From a virus, in the IMG/VR virus record IMGVR_UViG_3300025732_000020, positions 62,001 through 126,000 of that record: a stretch of DNA of 64,000 nucleotides, one strand, 5' to 3'. Of this stretch, positions 45,647 to 54,771 are shown piece by piece. Position 1 is the stretch's first letter. The number at the start of each line of letters is the position of its first letter. The notes under the pieces are model-generated. The model made no database searches. It was not told the DNA's origin and saw only the letters and a program-made list of their open reading frames with translations. Made by a program: the position numbers and the translations under genes.

Positions 45647-46198
45647 ATGGCTGAAGCAACGTTCCAACAACTAACTACTCTCCTTCCAGGAGAAGAACCA
45701 TTTATCGGTGACCTTGAAGAAGGCGAAGTATGTATCAATGTTGCTGACGGTAGGATGTGGGCAGGAGACTCTATTAGTACTCCTGTTGAGTTGGGCGGGG
45801 CGGTTAAAAACCATCCTATTGGTCAACTTTTAACTTCAAATTATTTGGAGGTTGATGTATCATCCCCAGATAATTTACCCATCGCAAATACAAATCCGTT
45901 GGACATCCCCGCTGGGTATTACAGAGAGCAAAGAATACTACTCAGATTCCCAGAAGTTCCATTAGATGACTTCTCTACTTATTTTGACTATCCAGTTGAT
46001 TGGGGCAGTGAGGTTAGTTGGAAAACTTATTCCTCAGCATTTACCTGGGGAGGAGGAGATGAGATCTTAAATCCAATGGCTAATAATCCTGTTGATTTTT
46101 ACAAAGCCCAAGGAAGAATAATCTTGGTAGAACTGAGTTCTTTCGGTCCAAACTCTTATTGGATGGGAAGAGTTCTCTGGGTTAACTCTAATTCTTAA
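45647..46198 (+). CDS. Short fibre-type protein (183 aa)
   Basis: The N-terminus MAEATFQQLTTLLPGEEPF and IGDLEEGEVCINVADGRMWA match the 'GEl.iN..dg.l..gd' module at the start of many phage fibre proteins. The rest is beta-rich with aromatic residues (FDYPVDWGSEVSWKTYSSAF). The ATG at 45647 is preferred over a TTG two codons upstream. It probably forms a short fibre or connector next to the long fibre gene that follows after 15 bases. Confidence 0.65.
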   Translation: MAEATFQQLTTLLPGEEPFIGDLEEGEVCINVADGRMWAGDSISTPVELGGAVKNHPIGQLLTSNYLEVDVSSPDNLPIANTNPLDIPAGYYREQRILLRFPEVPLDDFSTYFDYPVDWGSEVSWKTYSSAFTWGGGDEILNPMANNPVDFYKAQGRIILVELSSFGPNSYWMGRVLWVNSNS

Positions 46199-46213
46199 TT
46201 TATACCCTCGATC

Positions 46214-49200
46214 ATGCTAGATAAAATTCAGTTCCAGAATGGAACGATCGTAACTAAAGAATACCTCAATGAAACCCAGAAGGGCACGAGCTTTTCTGCT
46301 GAAACTTCCCGTTCAAATTTTTATTCCGAGCCGACCAATTCCGAGCATGCTGAATGGGCAATTGGTCAAAGGGACTCACTTAAGGATTGGGAAGTAGCCG
46401 ATCCTAGAGAAGATAATGAAACTGCCATCGGCCGTCTTGCTCATGATGGTATTGTCTTAAAGTCTTACGATCCTGTTACTGGTGCTAAGGTATGGGGTCC
46501 TCCAACCTTGATAGAGACCTCTGTGGGCAGTGGAGTCTACGGAGTCTGGGTCGAGGCCGGTAGTATTGTTTTATCGGATGGCCTTCCTATCTCTTGGAGC
46601 GTACAATTTGTACAATTAGTAAGTGGGCTAACTACTAACTACCTGTATATTTCAGAAGAAGAGGCAAGAAAAAATATTGAAGATGGAGAATCAGTAAAAA
46701 TCTCTATCGGCTCAAACTTGCCGTCAGTTTCTAATCCCCATATTCCCCTAGCAAAATTAGTCTTAAACGCAGATGGAACTTCGTTAGCCACTAATGAAGA
46801 TGGAGACTATGTGGGGGCTGGATACACCGACCTTCGCCCTTCTCTTTACATCGGTAATCTAAATACATATCCTAAGATTCTTAGAAATACTGAGATTAAA
46901 GAAGACTCATACATTGCAAAGAGTTGGGAAAGAGTTATTGCTGATACCTCCAACGGTTCGTTGATTGTCTCCCTACCATCTTCCCCTACAGATTCCGACC
47001 GCATTGCTATCGTTGATATCTCTGGTACGTTTGATAGGTACCCAGTAGTAATTCGCCCTGGAGATGGGACGAAGATCAATGGTTCTATTGATGATTGGAT
47101 CGTAAATATTAGAGACTCACACCTAGAACTCTTCTATCATGACGCAACATCGGAGTGGAAGTTTGAGGAGACCCCCGGTGGTGATTGTAACCCCGTCCTT
47201 GGAACATTCTTGAGTTGTGGTGGTAAAGAATTTATCGGTCAAAGACTAGCCACTGAATGCCCAGATGGTCAAGTAGTTCCTGTAACTTTCCCGAATACGC
47301 CCGATGGTATATATCGTTATGAGGCATCTACTCAAAAATGCTATAAAGAGTACTATGAAAAAGTAGCTATTTATGCAAATGGGGAAGGTGGACTCATCCC
47401 AATTAATGATGCTCCTAGGTGTTTAAAAGATACCTCTGGAGTGGTTACTGCAGCTACAGTAAAAAATATCATTTATGTAGATCCGGCTACAGGTGAAGAT
47501 TCCCTTTCAAATAATGGGTTTGATTCAAATAAACCGTTTAGATCTATCGAAAGAGCACTTATCGAAGCCGTAAGAGAAAGTCGTAGAGCTGGTCAATATA
47601 ACGATCGTTATGACCGCGTGATGATCGAGTTAGCTCCAGGTGATTATTACGTTGATAACTCACCTGGTACTAGCAGCGTTCCAGCACTCTCCACTGGAAG
47701 TAACTACGTCCAGAGAGTGGACACAGGATTTGAAGTATTACAATCTTCAAAAGAAGATCGAGCGTTAAAAATTCAAATCGATTCACTGAACGCCACTAGT
47801 ACTCAGCCACCAAATGCTATTAACTTAGGAAGAATTATTTATTCTGAGAGTGGCGGTGTTGGAAACATCGTAAAAATAGAAAAAACTGACTTTAATTCTT
47901 CTATCTGGAGTATTACTCTGGAATATGTTAGTGGTTCTTTCTTGGTTAATGATAAGATTTATTATGATAATCTTTCAATTATCAACCCATCGAGTGGCGG
48001 TTTAATCGTACCTAGAGGTATTTCCATTGACGGAGTCGATCTACGTAAAGTTCGGGTTAGACCCATGTATGTGCCCGAACTTACTCCAACTACTACTGAG
48101 CCTCAAAGAAAGAAAACTGCTATATTTAAAGTAACTGGCGGTACATACATCTCCCTACTCACATTTACTGATAACCCTCAGTATGCTCGTTCTCATAACA
48201 CTGTAGTTTCAGTAACTTTTGCGTCTGAGGCCGAAATTAAAGGGTCAGGTGATGAAGTATCTTACTATACGAAATTAAATTCTCTATTTAATACTCTAGA
48301 TGGCTGGGGAGGTCAAGGACTTGAAGCTCTTAATGCTGAGACTACTATCGTTGCTCCAATACCTCAAAGCAAAAATCTTAGACAAACTGACGAAGAAGAA
48401 AACCAAACAGGACTACCTTTCTCTGACTCTAGAGATAATTCTCCAGTTTCCTACCCTGGTCCAACTAAACTATATAGAGATGATTCTTCCTCTTCAAGAC
48501 CATTTGACTTACCAGATATTAACTCCACCAGATCTTCATCTCCTTACGTATTCAACTGTTCTGTAAGATCTATCTTTGGACTTAGCGGAATGTGGGCTGA
48601 TGGGGCCCTAGTTTCCGGCTTCAAGTCGATGGTAACTGCCAACTTTACTCAAGTTTCATTACAAACAGATCCTAATTGCTACAATGAGGAGGCATATTAC
48701 CTAGATCCTCCTACAAACAAACAAACTGGTTCTGGTAAAACTTATAGAGTAAGCCCCAATGATACTTTTAAATATCGCCACTGGGGATTCAGAGGAAGTA
48801 ATGATGCTACTATCCAAATAGTATCTTGCTTTGTAATCGGTAATGCTGATCACTTTATTGCAGATAGTGGAGCTGACCTTTCAATTACAAACTCCTGCTC
48901 AGACTTTGGTGATGTTTCTTTAAGAGGTATCGGATATAAGGATAAATCCTTTAGCCAAGATGAAGGTGTCTCTGGGGTAGGTGATTATAGAGGGACCAGA
49001 CTATTAGAAATTATCCCCCCTCTACCATTAAAGTATGCCTGTAAGAAGGACCAAGAGACAGACCCGGTATTAAATAATTGTTTCGCTGACCGTCCTGCTA
49101 CTATAGTTGATACGGAAATTAACACCGGATTAATTATTAATTATGGTAGAACTAAGAAATGGGTCGAAGAAAATGCAGTAGGGTTTAAAGCACCGGCAGA

Positions 49201-51202
49201 AATTAGAATCTATTTTGACAATAGTGATATAACTCCATTCAACGAGATTAATCCCCCAAGCGCTGATAATGCAGCCTTTGGTCAGTTTTCTTATACTAAA
49301 GAAAAATCAGACGGAACTTTTGTACATGCTGGAGGAACTTCTTTTGTAAATAGACGTAGAATTTATGTCTCTGGATTTGATGAAGCGGGTAACTCAATCT
49401 TATATGCTGGAGAGATAAAACTACCTAGTGCTAAGTCTCCTGGATATTCTCAATTAGACTCTAGATCTAAAGTATTTTTCTGGGATTCTCTGGAAGGGTC
49501 TTGGTATTTTGCAGTGGATACTTCACAGATTGTGGAGGAAACCAATGACGATGATGGAGACGGCTTCCTACTTAAGAAGTTTGATTTTGCATTTAAATAT
49601 GTCATTGCTCCAGGCACAGCTCCTAATCAAACTGTGGCTGAAATTCCATATATTTTTGATAGGACATCTATTAAGATTATCAGAGGTGTTGACTCTAGGA
49701 CTAATGATGAAAGGGTATATAGAGCAGTATTGTCTGGATTTGATAAAAAAATTGGTATCAGAAGACCACAACCATACTACATTCTTGAAAAGCAAGTAAC
49801 TGAAAAAGGTTATCCTTTAAACCGTGGAGATTTAATTGATGATCCTTTAACGATTACCCAGGTTATCTCATATAATGATGTATTCCGTCCTGGAGTACCT
49901 AAGGATAAACTAGTACTTGATGTTGATAAGTATATCACTTATATTACAACAGGATCTACTGCTAGGGACGTATTCGCTGGGGGAGTATTTCCAGATATTG
50001 ACCTCGATGAGCCAGAATTAACTCAAGATCCCGCTAATTCAATTACTAGAATTGCTTTAGAAAAGTTAAAGGATAGGCCAGGAGTTGAGTTCGACGGTAA
50101 TAGGTCGATTGCTCCTAGCACAGAAAGGATTCTGTTAAGAGATTCACTTTCCTCAAGTGAAGAAGGAATTCTAATTGGACTTCGTCGTCCTTCAGTTATT
50201 AGAGCATCTGGCCACACGTGGGAATGGACAGGATATCTTAATTATGATACTGCTTTCCCAACCTTCCAAGGTGACCCCTTGGAGCAGGATTTCGCCCTTG
50301 GTAAAATTATCGTTGAGGATAATGGTGGTAGAGTATATGCCACAGGTATGAATGAGGAAGGCAGTTATTATATTGGTACTACGGTCTTCGATCTTCGCTC
50401 CGGTGAGCAATATGCTATTCCTCTAAAGGCAGATAATGAGCCTGGAAATATCACAAACCAGGTACTTAATAATGTAATCATTAAGAATACCGTCTTAATG
50501 AACGATAAGAGTAAAATCCTTTTCCAAGGATCTGGGGAAATTCTCATTTCTAAAGATACTGAAATTAACTCAACTACTGGATTTATAGACTCTTCTCACA
50601 AAGCATATGCATCTACTACTAAGGCCGGATTTGTTCAATTAGCCAAGAGTGAAGAGATTGCTGGCGCTAGAGGCCTTAGAGGCTTATCTGGTATTTCTGA
50701 CAGAGTAGTTGTATCTGCTCTACAACTTGCCCAAGAACTTGATACTAGACTTTCAGGATTCGTTCAAGGAGGTACTGGAGTAACTGTAGGAATTACGCCT
50801 AATGCTGGGGACCCAGATGATCCAGAAGATGATTTCAATCAGTACACTATTTCTATTGGCCAACCTGTAGAAACGAATTCTGATGTAGTATTTAATAGTG
50901 TAACAGCTGCTCAAGATATTTGCGCTTTCTCTGATATCAGGTTAAAGCAAAACGTTATTTCGATTGATGGTTCATTAGCAAAGATTGAAGGTCTTCGTGG
51001 CGTATCTTATGAGCTTAAAAATGACCCAGGTGTTCCTCACCTCGGCCTGATTGCTCAAGAGGTGAAAGAAGTTGTCCCTGAGGTAGTTCTACATGACTCG
51101 GCTTCTGATATGTACAAAGTATCATATCAGTCTCTCATCCCGGTCCTCATTGAGGCTGTTAAAGAACTCTCTGAAAGAGTCAAGAAACTGGAAGGTAAGT
51201 GA
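46214..51202 (+). CDS. Long tail fibre with C-terminal S74 self-cleaving chaperone
   Basis: This 1662-residue protein starts with a virion-attachment region. Near residue 420 it has NIIYVDPATGEDSLSNNG followed by KPFRSIERALIEAVRES and a beta-helix-like region, a combination I associate with VrlC-type structural proteins of cyanophages. The C-terminus is a Peptidase_S74 intramolecular chaperone: FSDIRLKQNV with the catalytic Ser at 1573 and Lys at 1578, then GVSYELKND, HLGLIAQEVKEVVPE and a terminal coiled coil (VKELSERVKKLEG). The chaperone trimerises the fibre and then cuts itself off at the Ser. The fibre probably binds the host surface. Confidence 0.8.
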   Translation: MLDKIQFQNGTIVTKEYLNETQKGTSFSAETSRSNFYSEPTNSEHAEWAIGQRDSLKDWEVADPREDNETAIGRLAHDGIVLKSYDPVTGAKVWGPPTLIETSVGSGVYGVWVEAGSIVLSDGLPISWSVQFVQLVSGLTTNYLYISEEEARKNIEDGESVKISIGSNLPSVSNPHIPLAKLVLNADGTSLATNEDGDYVGAGYTDLRPSLYIGNLNTYPKILRNTEIKEDSYIAKSWERVIADTSNGSLIVSLPSSPTDSDRIAIVDISGTFDRYPVVIRPGDGTKINGSIDDWIVNIRDSHLELFYHDATSEWKFEETPGGDCNPVLGTFLSCGGKEFIGQRLATECPDGQVVPVTFPNTPDGIYRYEASTQKCYKEYYEKVAIYANGEGGLIPINDAPRCLKDTSGVVTAATVKNIIYVDPATGEDSLSNNGFDSNKPFRSIERALIEAVRESRRAGQYNDRYDRVMIELAPGDYYVDNSPGTSSVPALSTGSNYVQRVDTGFEVLQSSKEDRALKIQIDSLNATSTQPPNAINLGRIIYSESGGVGNIVKIEKTDFNSSIWSITLEYVSGSFLVNDKIYYDNLSIINPSSGGLIVPRGISIDGVDLRKVRVRPMYVPELTPTTTEPQRKKTAIFKVTGGTYISLLTFTDNPQYARSHNTVVSVTFASEAEIKGSGDEVSYYTKLNSLFNTLDGWGGQGLEALNAETTIVAPIPQSKNLRQTDEEENQTGLPFSDSRDNSPVSYPGPTKLYRDDSSSSRPFDLPDINSTRSSSPYVFNCSVRSIFGLSGMWADGALVSGFKSMVTANFTQVSLQTDPNCYNEEAYYLDPPTNKQTGSGKTYRVSPNDTFKYRHWGFRGSNDATIQIVSCFVIGNADHFIADSGADLSITNSCSDFGDVSLRGIGYKDKSFSQDEGVSGVGDYRGTRLLEIIPPLPLKYACKKDQETDPVLNNCFADRPATIVDTEINTGLIINYGRTKKWVEENAVGFKAPAEIRIYFDNSDITPFNEINPPSADNAAFGQFSYTKEKSDGTFVHAGGTSFVNRRRIYVSGFDEAGNSILYAGEIKLPSAKSPGYSQLDSRSKVFFWDSLEGSWYFAVDTSQIVEETNDDDGDGFLLKKFDFAFKYVIAPGTAPNQTVAEIPYIFDRTSIKIIRGVDSRTNDERVYRAVLSGFDKKIGIRRPQPYYILEKQVTEKGYPLNRGDLIDDPLTITQVISYNDVFRPGVPKDKLVLDVDKYITYITTGSTARDVFAGGVFPDIDLDEPELTQDPANSITRIALEKLKDRPGVEFDGNRSIAPSTERILLRDSLSSSEEGILIGLRRPSVIRASGHTWEWTGYLNYDTAFPTFQGDPLEQDFALGKIIVEDNGGRVYATGMNEEGSYYIGTTVFDLRSGEQYAIPLKADNEPGNITNQVLNNVIIKNTVLMNDKSKILFQGSGEILISKDTEINSTTGFIDSSHKAYASTTKAGFVQLAKSEEIAGARGLRGLSGISDRVVVSALQLAQELDTRLSGFVQGGTGVTVGITPNAGDPDDPEDDFNQYTISIGQPVETNSDVVFNSVTAAQDICAFSDIRLKQNVISIDGSLAKIEGLRGVSYELKNDPGVPHLGLIAQEVKEVVPEVVLHDSASDMYKVSYQSLIPVLIEAVKELSERVKKLEGK

Positions 51203-51205
51203 TCT

Positions 51206-53332
51206 ATGGCAGAAGGAATAAGATTTAAATCGAATGGAGAAATTGTAGTAGAAGCTGGGTATCAGTATGTAAAAGGCAAATTAGACATTTGGTGGAATGA
51301 TAATGCAAATGACTGGGGTATTGCGTTAAATAGTCTGTCTTTTTCCGATGCAAATGGTACCGTTTCATGGCAAAGAGGAGGCTCTGAGAGTGGTTCTACT
51401 GATAGAAGCTTTAAATTATTAGGAGATCCTAACTCAAATACCATCTATTCTGTAAGTTATACCTCTAAGGATTGTCCTCTTAGACTTAATAAGGAGAGCG
51501 ATTCCAAGTTATCATTTTATGATGATGATGGTACTGACAATAATGCTACAGTAACACTTAGTACTACTGAACCAAAAAAATTCGATTCTACCACCACTCC
51601 CCCGACGGATGGCGGAACACCACCGCCGCCGCCGCCGGTCACAGTAGATTGTAGCCCTGGTCCTTGGTCTGAGTCTGTTCCACCTACCTGTGGTAGCCCG
51701 CCCCCAGGGGTATCGACTCCTGGCGGATTACAAATTACAGCAGCTGGGAGTGAAATTACTCTAAATCTTAAAAATTATGCCAATAAGTTGGTTACTCTTA
51801 AAGTAACTCACCAAGTTGGCGAGGGGACTGCATGGACTCAAGGATTTAGTTTTAATATCCCAAATTGCTCAGATATTAGTCCTGATCCTGGAGGCCTCCC
51901 TTACTCCAAGCAGCCATATTCAAATCCAAATATTTCTGGAACAAATATTATTTATATCTATAATGTAGATGGCGGAGACTACGATTACAAGTTTACTTGC
52001 AGTTCAGTTCCCGGCCCAGCACCTTGGCGCCAACTCTACACTCAGAAATGCGATCCCTCATGTGATGAAAATGGAGAAAACTGTTCGACATATTGCTATT
52101 GTGTAGAAGCAGGCATAGAAACTTTTTCACCATGGCCTTATTGTACGGTTGGGGTGGCTATTTCTAAAAATGGCGGTAATAAAGTCCAATGGCAATATGA
52201 AGATGGTGGCGGGGGCGATTACAATGACCAGTATATTACTGTTGAAGTAGTTGAAGTAAGAAATACGGTTGAAAGTACTGGTCCAATTTGCTCTTCTGTT
52301 ATTAGAAGTAATGTATGGGTACCTGATACAGCTGATAGTTCAGCTGATGGGAAATGTATTAGTGATTATAAGGACCATTCTGAAAAAGTTAGGTTTAGAA
52401 TTCCTTCACTCAAAGCATCTAAATTATCAATCACTCCTCCTGTTTGCTACTCATCATTCAGAGGAATATCAGGTGCACTTAGACCAGAGGATGACTTAGG
52501 AGTAGTTAGCCCAGACTACTCAGTTTTACATTTAATGGACGAAAACTCTAGAAGAACAACATCTTTAGTCACTGACTCTGATATCACCGTTGAGGTTTTA
52601 AAAGAAGATGATACTTATATCAGTCCCTATGGCGAATCTAATCCAAGTTCAAATACAAATCTAGGGACTACAGATAGAAAGCACTATTTAGTTACTTTTA
52701 ATGATGGGACAGAGATCATTGGCGATAACGCGAATAACATCACTATTTCTGTAGGTCAAGGCGTAACAGCCGATGGATTAAATACGCCTCCAGTTGTGTT
52801 CAAACAAGAAAAAGTAGCTGGAACAGTTAATAGTTTACGTGTATGGTTTTATATTAATTACGAACAAAATGCGCAACAAACAGATGATTTAGTTCACATC
52901 TTCGATGATGAAACTAATACCACAAGCAGTTCCAGTATATTATCGGATGAAGGAGTTACGATTGTCCCACAGGCTGTAAATGATCCAGGTAATGAAGTTG
53001 AAGGATATAGTACATTAAGCGCAACTAATAAAAAACATTATTTAGTAACGTTTAGTGACTCAACCATTGTCAATGCGGATGCTTCGAATATTTCGTTTGA
53101 AATAAATCAGAATCTAACAGCTTCTGGGGATACCTATAAAATCTCTTTAGTTAAAAGAGAAAGAATTGATGATAAAAACATGAGAGTATGGTTTACATCA
53201 TATAATAGTTCTAAGCCGGCCGGTTTGGAAATTGATAACACATTTGTTAGAGACTTCTCTGTAGCTAGAACTAAAAAAATTAACTTCTCCGGTAACGCGT
53301 TTACTAGAAGCTGGTATTTATCCACAATATAA
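51206..53332 (+). CDS. Cys-rich fibre-associated protein with proline linker (708 aa)
   Basis: Residues 1-120 form a beta domain (MAEGIRFKSNGEIVVEAGYQ...LDIWWNDNANDWGIALNSLS). A run of six prolines follows (GTPPPPPPVT, near 140). The middle is rich in Cys (CDPSCDENGENCSTYCYC, near 285-300), unusual for an intracellularly assembled virion. The C-terminal half holds two related beta domains with KKHYLVTF/RKHYLVTF and ITISVGQ/ISFEINQ motifs, an internal duplication. It lies three bases after the long fibre and is probably a fibre tip or partner. No enzymatic motif is seen. Confidence 0.6.
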   Translation: MAEGIRFKSNGEIVVEAGYQYVKGKLDIWWNDNANDWGIALNSLSFSDANGTVSWQRGGSESGSTDRSFKLLGDPNSNTIYSVSYTSKDCPLRLNKESDSKLSFYDDDGTDNNATVTLSTTEPKKFDSTTTPPTDGGTPPPPPPVTVDCSPGPWSESVPPTCGSPPPGVSTPGGLQITAAGSEITLNLKNYANKLVTLKVTHQVGEGTAWTQGFSFNIPNCSDISPDPGGLPYSKQPYSNPNISGTNIIYIYNVDGGDYDYKFTCSSVPGPAPWRQLYTQKCDPSCDENGENCSTYCYCVEAGIETFSPWPYCTVGVAISKNGGNKVQWQYEDGGGGDYNDQYITVEVVEVRNTVESTGPICSSVIRSNVWVPDTADSSADGKCISDYKDHSEKVRFRIPSLKASKLSITPPVCYSSFRGISGALRPEDDLGVVSPDYSVLHLMDENSRRTTSLVTDSDITVEVLKEDDTYISPYGESNPSSNTNLGTTDRKHYLVTFNDGTEIIGDNANNITISVGQGVTADGLNTPPVVFKQEKVAGTVNSLRVWFYINYEQNAQQTDDLVHIFDDETNTTSSSSILSDEGVTIVPQAVNDPGNEVEGYSTLSATNKKHYLVTFSDSTIVNADASNISFEINQNLTASGDTYKISLVKRERIDDKNMRVWFTSYNSSKPAGLEIDNTFVRDFSVARTKKINFSGNAFTRSWYLSTI

Positions 53333-53646
53333 TGATTACATCGATCTCCTCCTCTGGGCGTAAAGCCCGACCACCTAAATGGTGGGGAGGGTTAGTTGAA
53401 AAAATCCCTCAGATTTATTTGCCTTGGCTCAGACCAAAAGTCTGGACACCAGAACTAGCCAATAAATGGGTCAATACTATCCCATCTAAGTGCCCATTTG
53501 AAAGACAATGGTGGGTGGGGGACAGACTGGTACTTTTCATCCCAGCTCTCTGTTCCCTCAATCCCTTCTCTACTCAACTCTACTCCCTCCGCCTTGAGGC
53601 TCAGACCTATCTAGTTCACTGTGAGTCGGATAAAAAATCAGTTTAA
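53332..53646 (+). CDS. Mo-dependent-nitrogenase C-terminal-domain protein
   Basis: Residues ~40-98 match the Mo_nitro_C domain: TPELANKWVNTIPSKCPFER, then IPALCSLNPFSTQLYSLRLE and AQTYL. The CPFER and LCSLNP motifs are diagnostic in my memory. Despite its name the domain is found mostly in small cyanobacterial proteins without a role in nitrogen fixation that I know of. The N-terminus is basic and Trp-rich (GRKARPPKWWGG). The start overlaps the stop of the previous gene by one base (TAATG). Its stop overlaps a GTTTAAAG motif. This supports a cyanobacterial host. Confidence 0.75.
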   Translation: MITSISSSGRKARPPKWWGGLVEKIPQIYLPWLRPKVWTPELANKWVNTIPSKCPFERQWWVGDRLVLFIPALCSLNPFSTQLYSLRLEAQTYLVHCESDKKSV

Positions 53647-53648
53647 AG
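53641..53648 (+). promoter_or_regulatory. GTTTAAAG motif overlapping a stop codon
   Basis: A perfect GTTTAAAG contains the TAA stop of the Mo_nitro_C gene. The next gene starts 106 bases on, with a sigma-70-type box between. Confidence 0.5.
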
Positions 53649-53682
53649 AAATGTAACAGGCGCTCCCTCTGGCGAGTGTCTG

Positions 53683-53691
53683 TGATAGAAT
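53683..53691 (+). promoter_or_regulatory. Extended -10 promoter TGATAGAAT
   Basis: TGA plus TAGAAT, followed by ATCCAAGT. The same box and downstream sequence recur at 59873 (TGATAGAAT then CTACAAGT). No good -35 is seen, so the TG extension may compensate. It precedes the highly biased gene at 53755. Confidence 0.55.
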
Positions 53692-53754
53692 ATCCAAGTG
53701 AGCAAAGAGAGATCTTTCCTCCAAGAGACCATTACACTAAGAGAATTAATTAAC

Positions 53755-54684
53755 ATGGCAACTTTCAACATTACGACCATTGACCTGAGCACCAATGCTC
53801 CTCAACTTGCTCCGCTCTCTGGCCGTGAGTATAATGCTGACTATACTCAGCTTCCTAACGCAAACCTCCCTAAGGCTATGCGTAAGGAACTCGATACTGT
53901 CTTCCAGTTTCTGACCGGTCAAGAACTCCCTCTTGATGAGAACACCTTCCTCATCAAAGCCCGCGATGGCGTGTACTTCCGTCTCTTCGGCCCCGTCCTT
54001 AAGGTTGGTGCTGACGGCGTCGAGGGTACTGAGACTGGTAAACTTTACGTTCAATGGGGTCCCCGCTTCATCCCCGTTGAGATCGCAAAGGGCGGTTTCA
54101 TGACTGCCGATGGTCGTGAGATGGAAGCCGAGTTTGGCTCCTTTAACTTCTCTGGCCGAGGCGAAGACCCCTGCCTCTTCATCTCTGTTGATACCGAAGA
54201 TGGCCAAACTGTCCTCCCTGTAGCAGTACGTTTCAGTGACTGGGAAAATCCCACTGAACCCAAAGCCCTCAACGCTCTTCTTAAGAAAAAGCCCGAGGAT
54301 GTTGTGGCTCTACTCCAACCCGTAACTGCAAAAGGTGCTGCTTCCGGTCCTCGCATTGAAGCCGATGAAGAAGTCGATTTCCGTGAGCTGGATGTAAATA
54401 CTCCCTACTCGGTTGTCGGCTACTACCCCTGTAAGACTTCTTATGGTCTGACCTATCGTATTCTGATTGATAACCTCCCTGAAGAGGGTAAGGTTTCTGG
54501 CGCATGGGCACATAGCTCCATCCGTCCTCTCTTGGCTACCAAGCCCGAGATCAATCGCGAAAAGCCCGCTACCCTCACTCTGCGTAGTAAAGAAGAACTC
54601 GATTCGGGTAAGATTCGTATCCGCTCCACCCTTCTGTTGGCTCAACAAGAGGCTGATGAGTCTGCACTTAACCTTAATTTCTGA
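53755..54684 (+). CDS. Hypothetical protein with strong codon bias (309 aa)
   Basis: The protein begins MATFNITTIDLSTNAPQLAP and ends ADESALNLNF. No family is recognised. It is acidic, with a beta-rich middle (GKLYVQWGPRFIPVEIAKGG) and a C-terminal stretch that could form an OB-like barrel (NTPYSVVGYYPCKTSYGLTY...GKIRIRSTLLL). Codons are markedly richer in C and G than in the structural genes, a sign of high expression. I chose the ATG at 53755, after the promoter, not an upstream in-frame GTG at 53698. It stands between its own promoters and a terminator. A DNA-binding or replication-linked role is possible but not shown. Confidence 0.65.
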   Translation: MATFNITTIDLSTNAPQLAPLSGREYNADYTQLPNANLPKAMRKELDTVFQFLTGQELPLDENTFLIKARDGVYFRLFGPVLKVGADGVEGTETGKLYVQWGPRFIPVEIAKGGFMTADGREMEAEFGSFNFSGRGEDPCLFISVDTEDGQTVLPVAVRFSDWENPTEPKALNALLKKKPEDVVALLQPVTAKGAASGPRIEADEEVDFRELDVNTPYSVVGYYPCKTSYGLTYRILIDNLPEEGKVSGAWAHSSIRPLLATKPEINREKPATLTLRSKEELDSGKIRIRSTLLLAQQEADESALNLNF

Positions 54685-54705
54685 TCTATTAAGAGATTGA
54701 AATAC

Positions 54706-54740
54706 TGCCCTAGAGGATTAACCTCCCTCTGGGGCTTTAT
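54706..54740 (+). terminator. Probable terminator after the 309-aa gene
   Basis: GCCC and AGAGG pair with CCTC(T) and GGGC around an ATTAA loop, with one bulge, followed by TTTATAG. It separates the gene before it from the GTTTAAAG motif at 54742. Confidence 0.6.
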
Positions 54741-54741
54741 A

Positions 54742-54749
54742 GTTTAAAG
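54742..54749 (+). promoter_or_regulatory. GTTTAAAG motif after terminator
   Basis: A perfect GTTTAAAG right behind a terminator and 22 bases before the ATG at 54772, the arrangement expected of a promoter. Confidence 0.6.
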
Positions 54750-54771
54750 ACATATTACCACTAGGTTTATT

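Noticed and set aside
51627-51645. (CCG)n run as an assembly artefact or microsatellite
   Set aside because: It is only a few codons long and encodes an in-frame proline linker in an intact gene.
53332-53646. Phage nitrogenase gene
   Set aside because: Only the small C-terminal-type domain is present, with no metal-cluster subunit. The domain name does not imply nitrogen fixation.
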